A stretch of 15,373 nucleotides of DNA from the NCBI GenBank assembly GCA_018267355.1, contig JAFDYP010000410.1:1-15373 (forward strand), given 5' to 3'. This stretch comes from Bacteroidota bacterium. Lineage in GTDB: Bacteria; Bacteroidota; Bacteroidia; Chitinophagales; LD1. The notes under the pieces were generated by a model that searched no databases, had not been told where the DNA came from, and worked only from the letters and a program-made list of their open reading frames with translations. A program made the position numbers and the translations under genes. Of this stretch, positions 1 through 7,025 are shown in pieces (the stretch's first letter is position 1; the number at the start of each line of letters is the position of its first letter).

Positions 1-587
1 AGCGTGGTGAATAGGCCCTCGAGGGCCGAGCGGTATCCATCACAGAAGATAATGCGGCCTTTGTGAGTTAGTGCTTGCTCCTGCGTCAGGGGCTCCTCAC
101 AGAGTATACCCTTTTCACGGAGGTAGTCGCGGTAGCGCGCCAGAAAAGATGGCGTATGTACGATGCCTCCGCCCTGTATGGCAAAGGCGCCAAAGTCATC
201 GATCATCCACTCCGGGCTGAGCCGGTGCAGCGTGGTATCAGAGAGGTACTGCTGATAGGCTGCATCTGTGGTACGGGCGCTCCAGTCATTCTGCTCGCGT
301 ACGGAGGCGAGTAGCTTGTAGATGGGCAGCGGTGTATAGACCTGCGTAGCAAGCGTCTGGCCGATAGCTGCATAGGTGCGCTCTGCCACGGGTATCAGGT
401 CATCTACCATCCATGATTTCACGTAGCGCTTGCCGGTGATGGGGTTGATGATGCCGGAGGCAGCAGCAGTAGCAGAGAGATGAGAGCCTGTATCATACAC
501 GCGTACGGAGACGCCGCGCTGTATCAGTGCCCACGACAGCAGCGAGCCGCATATGCCCTGCCCTACTATCGTGATGTCGGGGGTCAT
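1..587 (-). CDS. FAD-dependent oxidoreductase (DAO-like), partial at left edge
   Basis: This frame reads leftward from an ATG at 587 and stays open to the window edge, giving about 195 N-terminal residues with the C-terminus missing. It opens with a Rossmann dinucleotide-binding strand: GxGxxG at residues 9-14 (GQGICG), closed by an acidic residue (D32) after the second strand, as expected for FAD binding. A stretch around residues 43-55 (ASGIINPITGKRY) resembles the DAO-type oxidases related to glycine oxidase and the C-terminal domain of MnmC. The substrate cannot be told. The start codon lies directly against the stop of the upstream gene (588-590) with no gap, so the two are probably cotranscribed and translationally coupled. 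The call to an FAD oxidoreductase is firm; the exact reaction is not. Confidence 0.85.
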   Translation of the reverse strand, partial: MTPDITIVGQGICGSLLSWALIQRGVSVRVYDTGSHLSATAAASGIINPITGKRYVKSWMVDDLIPVAERTYAAIGQTLATQVYTPLPIYKLLASVREQNDWSARTTDAAYQQYLSDTTLHRLSPEWMIDDFGAFAIQGGGIVHTPSFLARYRDYLREKGILCEEPLTQEQALTHKGRIIFCDGYRSALEGLFTT

Positions 588-956
588 TTATCTGAAGTAG
601 GAGAGGTCTTTGTCCTCCTTCTTGGGTGTAGGAGGCGTAGGTGGTGTATTTTCCAGCTTGTCCAGTTCATCCAGTGCGTGTACATACTTCAGCATGCGTG
701 TACGGAGAAAGAGAAATACCACTAACTGAAACAGGAGCAGAAATGGCTCCATAAGAAGTGCGGTCCTATTGGCAGCATCCATATCTTTAGTAAGGGTAGG
801 GCCGTATATCTTGAAAATGATCCATGCTACTGTGCCCAGAGTAGATAGCACCAGAGCAGAAAAACTGAAGATCCACCTCCATGGCCGGATACGGTGGCTC
901 TCTGCGAGCCTGTACAGCGAGTAGCTGAATATTACTAACAAGATCAGATCGAACAT
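588..956 (-). CDS. Small three-helix membrane protein, unknown function
   Basis: The 122-residue product has three hydrophobic stretches, roughly residues 2-17, 26-50 and 66-86, so it is predicted to be an inner-membrane protein. The C-terminal tail (about 90-122) is hydrophilic and contains a proline/threonine run (PPTPPTP) followed by charged residues, probably a cytoplasmic or periplasmic extension. I do not recognise a family. It is the middle gene of a leftward run: the MmcQ/YjbR-type gene lies 9 bp upstream and the FAD oxidoreductase begins at the base after its stop codon. The spacing suggests one operon but gives no functional link. Confidence 0.75.
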   Translation of the reverse strand: MFDLILLVIFSYSLYRLAESHRIRPWRWIFSFSALVLSTLGTVAWIIFKIYGPTLTKDMDAANRTALLMEPFLLLFQLVVFLFLRTRMLKYVHALDELDKLENTPPTPPTPKKEDKDLSYFR

Positions 957-965
957 ATCGCAAAG

Positions 966-1325
966 TTATAACAGTTCCAGTTCATTTCGCAGCTTTTTTG
1001 TCAGGCCGCGTACCACCTCGTCATAGGAGTGGTCTACCATCCAGAGCAGTTCGCGCCGGGATATAGACCCAGAGTCAAAACAGACGGTGTTCCACATTGT
1101 TTTATTCATGTGCCAGCCGGGCTGTACATCTGCGTAGCGCTCCCTGTACTCACCTACCTTGTCGCGGTCCATCTTGAGATTGACTGTGAAGGGGGTAGAA
1201 GACAGCGAGGTGAGGGCAAACATCTTTCCCATCACCTTAAACACCAGTGTATCACTGTCAAAGGGAAATCCCTCCTCCACACCTTTCTTGCGCAGGCAAT
1301 ATTCCCGGAAGGTCTCAATATCCAT
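966..1325 (-). CDS. MmcQ/YjbR family protein
   Basis: The product is 119 residues, the usual size for the MmcQ/YjbR family (PF04237), whose members have a CyaY-like fold and are often described as DNA-binding, though a biological role is not settled. The sequence shows the family pattern throughout: an N-terminal helix with EYCLxKKGVEEGFPFD, a strand block with KVMGKMFAL, then NLKMDRD, and a later PGWHMNKTMWNTV segment before the C-terminal helices. It is the first gene of the leftward operon. An imperfect TAnnTTTG-like box lies immediately upstream on the minus strand (1331-1338, reading TATCTTAG), which would give an almost leaderless transcript. Confidence 0.88.
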   Translation of the reverse strand: MDIETFREYCLRKKGVEEGFPFDSDTLVFKVMGKMFALTSLSSTPFTVNLKMDRDKVGEYRERYADVQPGWHMNKTMWNTVCFDSGSISRRELLWMVDHSYDEVVRGLTKKLRNELELL

Positions 1326-1387
1326 AGGCTCTAAGATAGCGGCAAAAAGGGTGCCGCGCCATTACTTTTTCTATTTTATTATAAAAT

Positions 1388-1428
1388 GCGTAGGGCGTCG
1401 CCCTACGCTAAAGGCGTGACGCCCCTTT
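1388..1428. repeat. Two adjacent palindromes in a divergent intergenic region
   Basis: Bases 1388-1396 and 1400-1408 form a perfect 9-bp inverted repeat (GCGTAGGGC / GCCCTACGC) with a 3-base loop. Directly next to it, 1410-1428 contains a second, imperfect hairpin whose core GGCGT-G-ACGCC (1413-1423) is flanked by AAA and TTT. The region lies between divergently transcribed genes, so a simple terminator role is unlikely; there is also no U-tract. It resembles a REP-type intergenic palindromic element. Confidence 0.55.
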
Positions 1429-1534
1429 GGGACTGCATAAAAGCGTGAGGCTTAAATCGGGTGAAGCGTAAATCTGGTGGATGTTTGGCGGACAATTGAC
1501 ATATTTGCAGCCACGACATCAAAACGAAACGCCC

Positions 1535-1996
1535 ATGATACAGCGCAAGCAGACCATATTTCTCCTCCTGGCCATCCTCGTGATGGTGGGCTATATCTTT
1601 GCCCCGGTGGTGAAGGTAGAGATCGGAGCAGCGGCCAACTATCTCTATGTCACCAACCTGGTCTTCTCCAAGAATGTGAACTTCCCGCTGATCGGCCACT
1701 ACTTTGTGCTGCTCCCGCTGGATTCCGCCTTCGTAGCCATAGGGCTGAACCTGCTCACTATCTTCCTCTACCGCCGCCGTCCGCTGCAGATAGCACTCTG
1801 CTGGCTCAGTGTGCTGCCACTGCTGTTCTCTTTCTGCTATGTGTACTATCACTGGTCAGTAGCGCCGTCTACGTTTGACCAGTATTTCTACTTTGGCAAT
1901 CTGTCTCCGCTCATCGCTATTGTCTTCATTTTCATAGCCATGTTCTTTATCCGCAAGGATGAGGAATTGGTAAAAAGTGTTGACAGGCTGCGCTAA
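1535..1996 (+). CDS. DUF4293 family membrane protein
   Basis: The start is placed at the ATG at 1535, not the in-frame ATG at 1481, because the family characteristically begins MIQRxQTIFLLLA and the 18 residues before it are not membrane-like. The 153-residue product has four hydrophobic segments (about residues 7-25, 58-78, 84-104, 120-140) and a short charged C-terminus, typical of DUF4293, a family found almost only in Bacteroidota and of unknown function. It is divergent from the leftward operon and stands 53 bp before the PurF-type gene. Confidence 0.85.
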   Translation: MIQRKQTIFLLLAILVMVGYIFAPVVKVEIGAAANYLYVTNLVFSKNVNFPLIGHYFVLLPLDSAFVAIGLNLLTIFLYRRRPLQIALCWLSVLPLLFSFCYVYYHWSVAPSTFDQYFYFGNLSPLIAIVFIFIAMFFIRKDEELVKSVDRLR

Positions 1997-1998
1997 AC

Positions 1999-2030
1999 CT
2001 TGCGGGAGTCAGTGGCAAGGTTTACTTTTG
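1999..2030 (+). promoter_or_regulatory. Bacteroidota-type promoter for the purF-like gene
   Basis: TACTTTTG at 2023-2030 matches the Bacteroidota -7 consensus TAnnTTTG exactly. CTTG at 1999-2002, 20 bases upstream, is a near match to the -33 TTTG element. Transcription would start near 2036, leaving a leader of only about 14 bases before the ATG at 2050. The box lies after the DUF4293 stop, so the purF-like gene probably has its own promoter. Confidence 0.55.
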
Positions 2031-2049
2031 CGCCTTACCTCCACCATCC

Positions 2050-3948
2050 ATGAGTGATGCCATCAAACACGAGTGCGGAATCGCACTCATCCGGCTCCTT
2101 AAGCCTCTCGACTATTACATAGAAAAATACCGCACGCCGGCCTACGCGCTGAATAAGCTCTACCTCCTGATGGAGAAGCAGCACAACCGCGGCCAGGACG
2201 GCGCCGGAGTGGCAGTGATCAAGCTGGACCCGGTGCCGGGTACGCACTTTATAGACCGATTCCGCTCTACGCACCAGCAGAGCATAGCCAAGATATATGA
2301 GCATATTTTCTCCCACTTCCCGGCCAATAGGAAGTCCTCCGACAATCCGGAGACAGAGGCAAAGTGGTACAAAGAAAATGTCCCTTTCATGGGAGAGCTA
2401 CTGCTGGGTCACCTGCGCTACGGCACCTATGGCAAGAACAGCGATACGAACTGCCATCCTTTCCTGAGGGAAAACAACTGGATGACGCGCAACCTGGCCA
2501 TAGCGGGCAACTTTAACATGACCAATGTCAATGAGCTCTTTGCCAACCTGATACAACTGGGCCAGCACCCGGTAGAGCGCAGCGACACCATCACGGTGAT
2601 GGAGAAGATCGGCCACTTTCTCGATGCAGAGGTGCAGGTCATTTTTGACAAATACAAGGACCAGGGCTACGGCAATAAGGAGATCACGGACTTTATTATC
2701 AAAGAGATGAGCGTGCGCCGCATCCTGACGCGTGCTGCCAAGAACTTTGACGGGGGCTTTGCCATGGCGGGCATGATCGGGCATGGAGATGCCTTTGTAC
2801 TGCGCGATCCGAATGGTATCCGTCCGGCCTATTACTATCAGGATGACGAGGTAGTGGTAGTGGCCTCTGAGCGTCCATGTATACAGACGGCCTTTAATGT
2901 CAACTTTGACTCCATCAAAGAGATCAAACCGGGCTACGCGCTGATCATGAAGAAGGATGGCCGGGTGAAAGAAGAGATGATACTCGAGCCGCAGGAGCGC
3001 AAGGCCTGCAGCTTTGAGCGGATCTACTTTAGCCGCGGTACGGACAAGGAGATATACGCCGAGCGCAAAGAGCTGGGCGAACTGCTGGTACCACAGATAC
3101 TCACAGCGGTGAATAACGATGTGGAGAACGCCGTATTCTCTTTCATTCCCAATACCGCAGAGGTGGCATTCTACGGCCTGATCAAGGGCGTGGAGAACCA
3201 CCTGACCACAGAGAAAGTGAAAGCCATACAGCAGAACCCTGACATGAATGCTGAGCAACTGGAGAAGCTGATCCGCTGGAAGCTTCGTATAGAGAAGACA
3301 GCGGTAAAGGATGTGAAGATGCGCACCTTTATCTCTGACGACTCCAGCCGCGATGAGATGGTATCTCACGTATATGACGTGACCTACGGCAGTGTACGGC
3401 CAAACCAGGATACACTCGTAGTGATAGACGACTCTATCGTGCGGGGTACCACCCTGCAGAAGAGCATCCTGAGTATACTGGATCGCCTGAGTCCCAAGAA
3501 GATCATCATCGTCAGCTCTGCGCCGCAGATACGCTACCCAGACTGCTATGGTATAGACATGAGCAGAATGTATGACTTTATAGCCTTCCGCGCGCTCATA
3601 GAGCTGATCAAAGACCAGGGCAAAGAACACCTGATGCAGGAGGTATATGAGAAATGCAAGGCAGATGATGAGACCCCACCTGCGGTACCTGTGAACCACG
3701 TGAAGGAGCTCTACAATATGTATACAGACGAGGAGATCTCTGCCAAGATATCAGAGATCGTGCGGCCTAAACAGATCTTTGCCGATGTGCAGGTCATCTT
3801 CCAGACGGTAGACAACCTGCATAAGGCCTGCCCGAAGAACCTGGGTGACTGGTACTTCACAGGAGACTATCCTACGCCGGGCGGTACACGCGTGGCCAAC
3901 AAAGCCTTTATGAACTATATGGAGGGCCGCAACGAGCGGGCGTATTAA
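2050..3948 (+). CDS. purF: Amidophosphoribosyltransferase, long Bacteroidota form
   Basis: The enzyme transfers glutamine-derived ammonia to PRPP, giving phosphoribosylamine, the first committed step of purine synthesis. The N-terminal Ntn glutaminase domain starts at Cys9 (HECGIA); an 8-residue propeptide would have to be removed to expose it. HLRYGTYG (121-128) is the usual glutaminase motif, and AGNFN (152-156) stands where most relatives have HNGN. The C-terminal phosphoribosyltransferase domain has the PRPP loop VVIDDSIVRGTT at about 457-468 and the conserved ERIYFSRG before it. At 632 residues it is well over 100 longer than the E. coli or B. subtilis enzymes (about 500), with extra sequence in both domains. 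Similar long forms occur in Bacteroidota as far as I recall. It could be a paralogue beside a short PurF elsewhere in the genome; family membership itself is secure. Confidence 0.9.
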   Translation: MSDAIKHECGIALIRLLKPLDYYIEKYRTPAYALNKLYLLMEKQHNRGQDGAGVAVIKLDPVPGTHFIDRFRSTHQQSIAKIYEHIFSHFPANRKSSDNPETEAKWYKENVPFMGELLLGHLRYGTYGKNSDTNCHPFLRENNWMTRNLAIAGNFNMTNVNELFANLIQLGQHPVERSDTITVMEKIGHFLDAEVQVIFDKYKDQGYGNKEITDFIIKEMSVRRILTRAAKNFDGGFAMAGMIGHGDAFVLRDPNGIRPAYYYQDDEVVVVASERPCIQTAFNVNFDSIKEIKPGYALIMKKDGRVKEEMILEPQERKACSFERIYFSRGTDKEIYAERKELGELLVPQILTAVNNDVENAVFSFIPNTAEVAFYGLIKGVENHLTTEKVKAIQQNPDMNAEQLEKLIRWKLRIEKTAVKDVKMRTFISDDSSRDEMVSHVYDVTYGSVRPNQDTLVVIDDSIVRGTTLQKSILSILDRLSPKKIIIVSSAPQIRYPDCYGIDMSRMYDFIAFRALIELIKDQGKEHLMQEVYEKCKADDETPPAVPVNHVKELYNMYTDEEISAKISEIVRPKQIFADVQVIFQTVDNLHKACPKNLGDWYFTGDYPTPGGTRVANKAFMNYMEGRNERAY

Positions 3949-4019
3949 AAGAGCAATAGCCTTTGTACTCAGATGCACGGCCTGATGCTCCCCATATCCG
4001 CCATCTCACTCATTTGGTT

Positions 4020-4027
4020 TAACTTTG
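4020..4027 (+). promoter_or_regulatory. TAnnTTTG box immediately before the TPR gene
   Basis: TAACTTTG matches the Bacteroidota -7 consensus and ends five bases before the ATG at 4033. No clear -33 TTTG lies at the expected distance. If used, the transcript would be leaderless or nearly so, and this supports starting the TPR protein at 4033 instead of 3973. Confidence 0.4.
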
Positions 4028-4032
4028 GTCAC

Positions 4033-5847
4033 ATGAAGCGCATAGCGGTCGTCATTTTTCTCCAGCTCTTTTTACTCACCAGCCTCAGCGCCCAGAAGGG
4101 CCGCGATGAGACGCTGGCTGCGAGTTATTTTCAGAATGGAGAATATGACAAGGCCGCTGAGCTCTACCAGCAGCTTTGGGACCGGAGCGGCAATGCGCCC
4201 GTCTACTACACTCCGCTTCTTCGCTGCTATCTGGAGCTGAAAAAATTTGACGACGCTGAGAGAACGGTCAAAAAAGAGATCAGGAAGTTCAGCGACGTAG
4301 TGCAATACCAGATAGACCTCGGCTATGTGTACAAGACCAAGGGCGATGTACCTAAGAGCAAAGAGGTCTACGACAAAGTGATCAAAAATATCAAGCCCTC
4401 TGAGCCTGAAATACGGCAGACCGCCATAGCCTTCAAGAACTACCGCGAGTCAGACTACGAGATAGCGGCCTATGAGAAGGGCACGAAAATGTTTAAGGGC
4501 AATATCAACTTTGACTATGATATCGCCATGGCTTATTTCACCAAAGGTGACAATGAGAATGCTGCAAAGTACTTTATAAACGATATAGACCAGGAGCCTC
4601 AGAACGCGCAAAATATCAAGAACGTACTGCAGACTGCCAAGGGTGCAGATAAGCTCCTGGGCGAGATAGAGACCCAGCTCTACGCGCGCATACAGAAACA
4701 GTCGGACAACGAGGGCTTCGTAGACTTTCTCACCTGGATCTATATACAGAATAAGGACTTTGAGGGGGCTATCGTGCAGATGCGTGCGCTGGACAAGCGC
4801 AAAAACGAGAACGGCTACCGCGTACTCAATATCGCTCACATAGCGCAGACGGAGGGTTTCTATGATGACGCCATACACGGCTACGACTATGTAGTGAAAA
4901 AAGAACCTCGCAGCAATCTCTACTTTGAAGCGCGCACCGAGCTGCTGAACTGCCGCAAAGAGAAGATCTCAAAGACCATCAACTATACGCAGGAGGACCT
5001 GCTCGGGCTGAAGGCTGACTATCTGGCTTTCCTCGCAGAGAATGGCAAGACCCCGCAGACGGCCACCTCTATGAAGGAGCTGGCCGACCTCGAGGGGTTT
5101 TACCTGCATGACCTGGGAGCAGCTATCAGTGACTGCCAGGGGGTGATAGATATGCCCGGCATACCCGGCCGGCTGAAGAATGAGACTAAGTTGAGCCTCG
5201 GAGATTTCTACCTGATGAATGGCGAAGTATGGGAGTCCACGCTTTTATACTCGCAGGTAGACAAAGAGGAAAAGGAAACACCCCTCGGCGAGGAGGCCCG
5301 CTTTCGCAATGCGAAACTGTCGTACTATCGCGGTGACTTCCAGTGGGCGCAGGAACAGCTCGAGGTGCTCAAGTCATCTACCTCTGAGCTGATAGCCAAC
5401 GATGCGATAAACCTCTCCGTGTTTATCATAGACAACCTGGGCATGGATACCAACTCAGTGGCGATGAGTATGTATGCAGATGCTGACTTGCTCATGTTTC
5501 AGAATAAAGATGATGAGGCTAACAGGAAGCTTGATAGCATCGTGACCATGTTTCCCGGCCATGCGCTCTATGACGATATAGAGTACACCAAAGCCCAGAT
5601 CTATGTGCGCAAGCGCGACTTTGCGAAGGCCGTACCACTGCTGGAGGACATCATCAAGAACTACGGCAAAGACCTGAAGGGAGATGATGCCACCTTTCTC
5701 CTCGCTGAGATCAACGAAAAGGAACTCCACAATACCGAGCGCGCCAAAGAGCTCTATAAATCCATCATCACCGACTACAATAGCTCACTGCTCGTCATCG
5801 AGGCCCGCAAGCGCTACCGTGTACTCCGCGGCGACAAACTGGAATGA
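4033..5847 (+). CDS. Secreted tetratricopeptide-repeat protein
   Basis: I place the start at 4033 because the product then begins with a textbook signal peptide (MKRIAVVIFLQLFLLTSLSAQ: charged n-region, hydrophobic core, signal peptidase I-type end near residue 20). The alternative ATG at 3973 would bury this behind 20 residues and overlap the promoter box. The mature protein (604 residues with signal) is helical and repetitive, with TPR-like units such as GEYDKAAELYQQLW near the N-terminus and RDFAKAVPLLEDIIKNY near the C-terminus. TPR arrays usually mediate protein-protein contacts, here in the periplasm or at the cell surface. No catalytic domain is visible. The partner is unknown, and the upstream purF-like gene gives no obvious link. 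Confidence 0.85.
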   Translation: MKRIAVVIFLQLFLLTSLSAQKGRDETLAASYFQNGEYDKAAELYQQLWDRSGNAPVYYTPLLRCYLELKKFDDAERTVKKEIRKFSDVVQYQIDLGYVYKTKGDVPKSKEVYDKVIKNIKPSEPEIRQTAIAFKNYRESDYEIAAYEKGTKMFKGNINFDYDIAMAYFTKGDNENAAKYFINDIDQEPQNAQNIKNVLQTAKGADKLLGEIETQLYARIQKQSDNEGFVDFLTWIYIQNKDFEGAIVQMRALDKRKNENGYRVLNIAHIAQTEGFYDDAIHGYDYVVKKEPRSNLYFEARTELLNCRKEKISKTINYTQEDLLGLKADYLAFLAENGKTPQTATSMKELADLEGFYLHDLGAAISDCQGVIDMPGIPGRLKNETKLSLGDFYLMNGEVWESTLLYSQVDKEEKETPLGEEARFRNAKLSYYRGDFQWAQEQLEVLKSSTSELIANDAINLSVFIIDNLGMDTNSVAMSMYADADLLMFQNKDDEANRKLDSIVTMFPGHALYDDIEYTKAQIYVRKRDFAKAVPLLEDIIKNYGKDLKGDDATFLLAEINEKELHNTERAKELYKSIITDYNSSLLVIEARKRYRVLRGDKLE

Positions 5848-5927
5848 TGTTCCTAGAGCCGCAAAATTTGAGGCTTCAAAAAGCGCAATGACCACCAAAC
5901 AGCGCGACACCTATCACCTTTTCATTT

Positions 5928-5956
5928 CTATGTGATCTATTGTGTTCTATGTGGTT
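5928..5956. repeat. Three degenerate ~10-bp tandem units
   Basis: Between the TPR gene and the DUF4286 gene the sequence CTATGTGAT / CTATTGTGTT / CTATGTGGTT repeats a CTATnGTG core three times at 9-10 base spacing. It resembles degenerate short intergenic repeats of CTTTGTG type that I have seen in Bacteroidota, but a single copy here does not establish a family. The remaining intergenic bases (5848-6030) are AT-rich and hold no clear gene or strong terminator. Confidence 0.35.
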
Positions 5957-6030
5957 CAAAAATGTATTTACATTTTGTACCCCGCACAGACGCCATTAAC
6001 TAACTATATTCACCATACACAAAAAGAAAA

Positions 6031-6333
6031 ATGATCGTATACAACGTTACGCTGAAAGTAGACCTCGAAGTGCATGAACTCTTCCTCCGCTGGCTCAAGG
6101 AGGACCACATCCCTCGCGTGATGGAGACAGGCTGCTTCACAGGCTACAAGGTATTCCGTGTTATGGAGGAGCACCAGGCAGATGGCATCACTTATGCTGT
6201 GCAGTACCACACCACCGACACCGCCCGCTATTTCGACTACCAGAATAATCACGCCCCGGCTTTCCAAAAGGAAATGCGCGAGGTCTGGCCGGACAAATAC
6301 GCCGCCTTTCGCACCCTGCTGCGCGAGGTTTAG
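6031..6333 (+). CDS. DUF4286 family protein
   Basis: The 100-residue soluble product begins MIVYNVTLKVD and contains WLKEDHIPRVMETGCFTGYK (residues about 21-40) and a later TYAVQYHT...YFDYQNNHAP segment, the recognisable pattern of DUF4286, a small Bacteroidota family with a ferredoxin-like/dimeric alpha-beta barrel appearance. Its function is not known. It starts after an A-rich leader (AAAAAGAAAA before the ATG) with no strong Shine-Dalgarno site and is 24 bp ahead of the TIP30-like gene, so the two could be cotranscribed. Confidence 0.88.
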   Translation: MIVYNVTLKVDLEVHELFLRWLKEDHIPRVMETGCFTGYKVFRVMEEHQADGITYAVQYHTTDTARYFDYQNNHAPAFQKEMREVWPDKYAAFRTLLREV

Positions 6334-6357
6334 CATTCACCACTAAAACTGACATCC

Positions 6358-7014
6358 ATGACAGTCCTCATACTGGGCGCTACCGGGCTGGTGGGCGCAA
6401 AATGTGTACAACATTCTCTGGCCGATACTCGTATTGACAGAGTAATAGCCGTGACACGCCGCCCCATGGACACCAGCCACCCGAAACTCACCAACCTGAT
6501 CGTAGACTACGAGCATCTGGAGGACTATGCCGACGGGATGCGGGCCGACGCAGTACTATCTGCACTCGGCACGACGCTAAAGCAGGCGGGCAGCCCCTCC
6601 AAATTTCGCCGGGTAGACTATGACTATCAGCTACGGGCCGCAGAGATAGCGAGGAAGAACGGCACCAAGACATTCGTCCTCCTTTCCTCCGGTGGTGCTG
6701 ACGCAAAATCAGTCTTACTCTATACCAAGGTCAAAGGACAGATAGAAGCCGCTATAACTAAACTAGGATTTGACCGGCTGGCCATACTGCGCCCGTCATT
6801 ACTACTCGGTGAGCGGCAGGGCCACCGTCCTGCAGAGGCCATGGCTACCTGGGTGTCTGACAGGCTATCCTTTGTTTTCACCGGTGCGCTGAAACGCTTT
6901 AAACCCATAGAGGGAGACATCGTAGCACAGGCCATGATAAACGCTGTACAAAAACCCTACACAGGGGTAAGACTTGTTGAAAATCTGGAAATATTCACAT
7001 GGGCAAAAAGCTAA
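6358..7014 (+). CDS. NAD(P)-binding atypical SDR, TIP30/HTATIP2-like
   Basis: The 218-residue protein opens with the nucleotide-binding strand MTVLILGATGLVG, giving GxxGxxG at residues 7-13, and carries Y122-x-x-x-K126 (YTKVK) with a serine pair at 110-111 (LLSSGG), the arrangement of atypical short-chain dehydrogenases. The pattern SALGTTLKQAG and LRPSLLLGER fits bacterial relatives of human TIP30/HTATIP2. The substrate is unknown. Its stop codon (7012-7014) lies only 11 bp before the preferred start of the CapA-like gene, and the TAA forms part of a promoter-like box there. Confidence 0.85.
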   Translation: MTVLILGATGLVGAKCVQHSLADTRIDRVIAVTRRPMDTSHPKLTNLIVDYEHLEDYADGMRADAVLSALGTTLKQAGSPSKFRRVDYDYQLRAAEIARKNGTKTFVLLSSGGADAKSVLLYTKVKGQIEAAITKLGFDRLAILRPSLLLGERQGHRPAEAMATWVSDRLSFVFTGALKRFKPIEGDIVAQAMINAVQKPYTGVRLVENLEIFTWAKS

Positions 7015-7019
7015 TTTTG
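7012..7019 (+). promoter_or_regulatory. TAnnTTTG box overlapping a stop codon, before the CapA-like gene
   Basis: TAATTTTG fits the Bacteroidota -7 consensus; its first three bases are the stop codon of the upstream gene. It ends six bases before the ATG at 7026. No matching -33 TTTG was found, so it may be coincidence. Confidence 0.25.
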
Positions 7020-7025
7020 AGGACA

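Noticed and set aside
480..725. Rightward open frame across the FAD oxidoreductase and membrane protein genes
   Set aside because: It crosses two genes on the opposite strand and shows no domain or start signal.
2398..3699. A 433-codon open frame on the minus strand
   Set aside because: It lies wholly opposite the purF-like gene, has no recognisable domain, and is explained by codon bias of the real gene on the other strand.
3973..4032. Upstream in-frame ATG for the TPR protein
   Set aside because: It adds 20 residues in front of a clear signal peptide and runs through a TAnnTTTG box.
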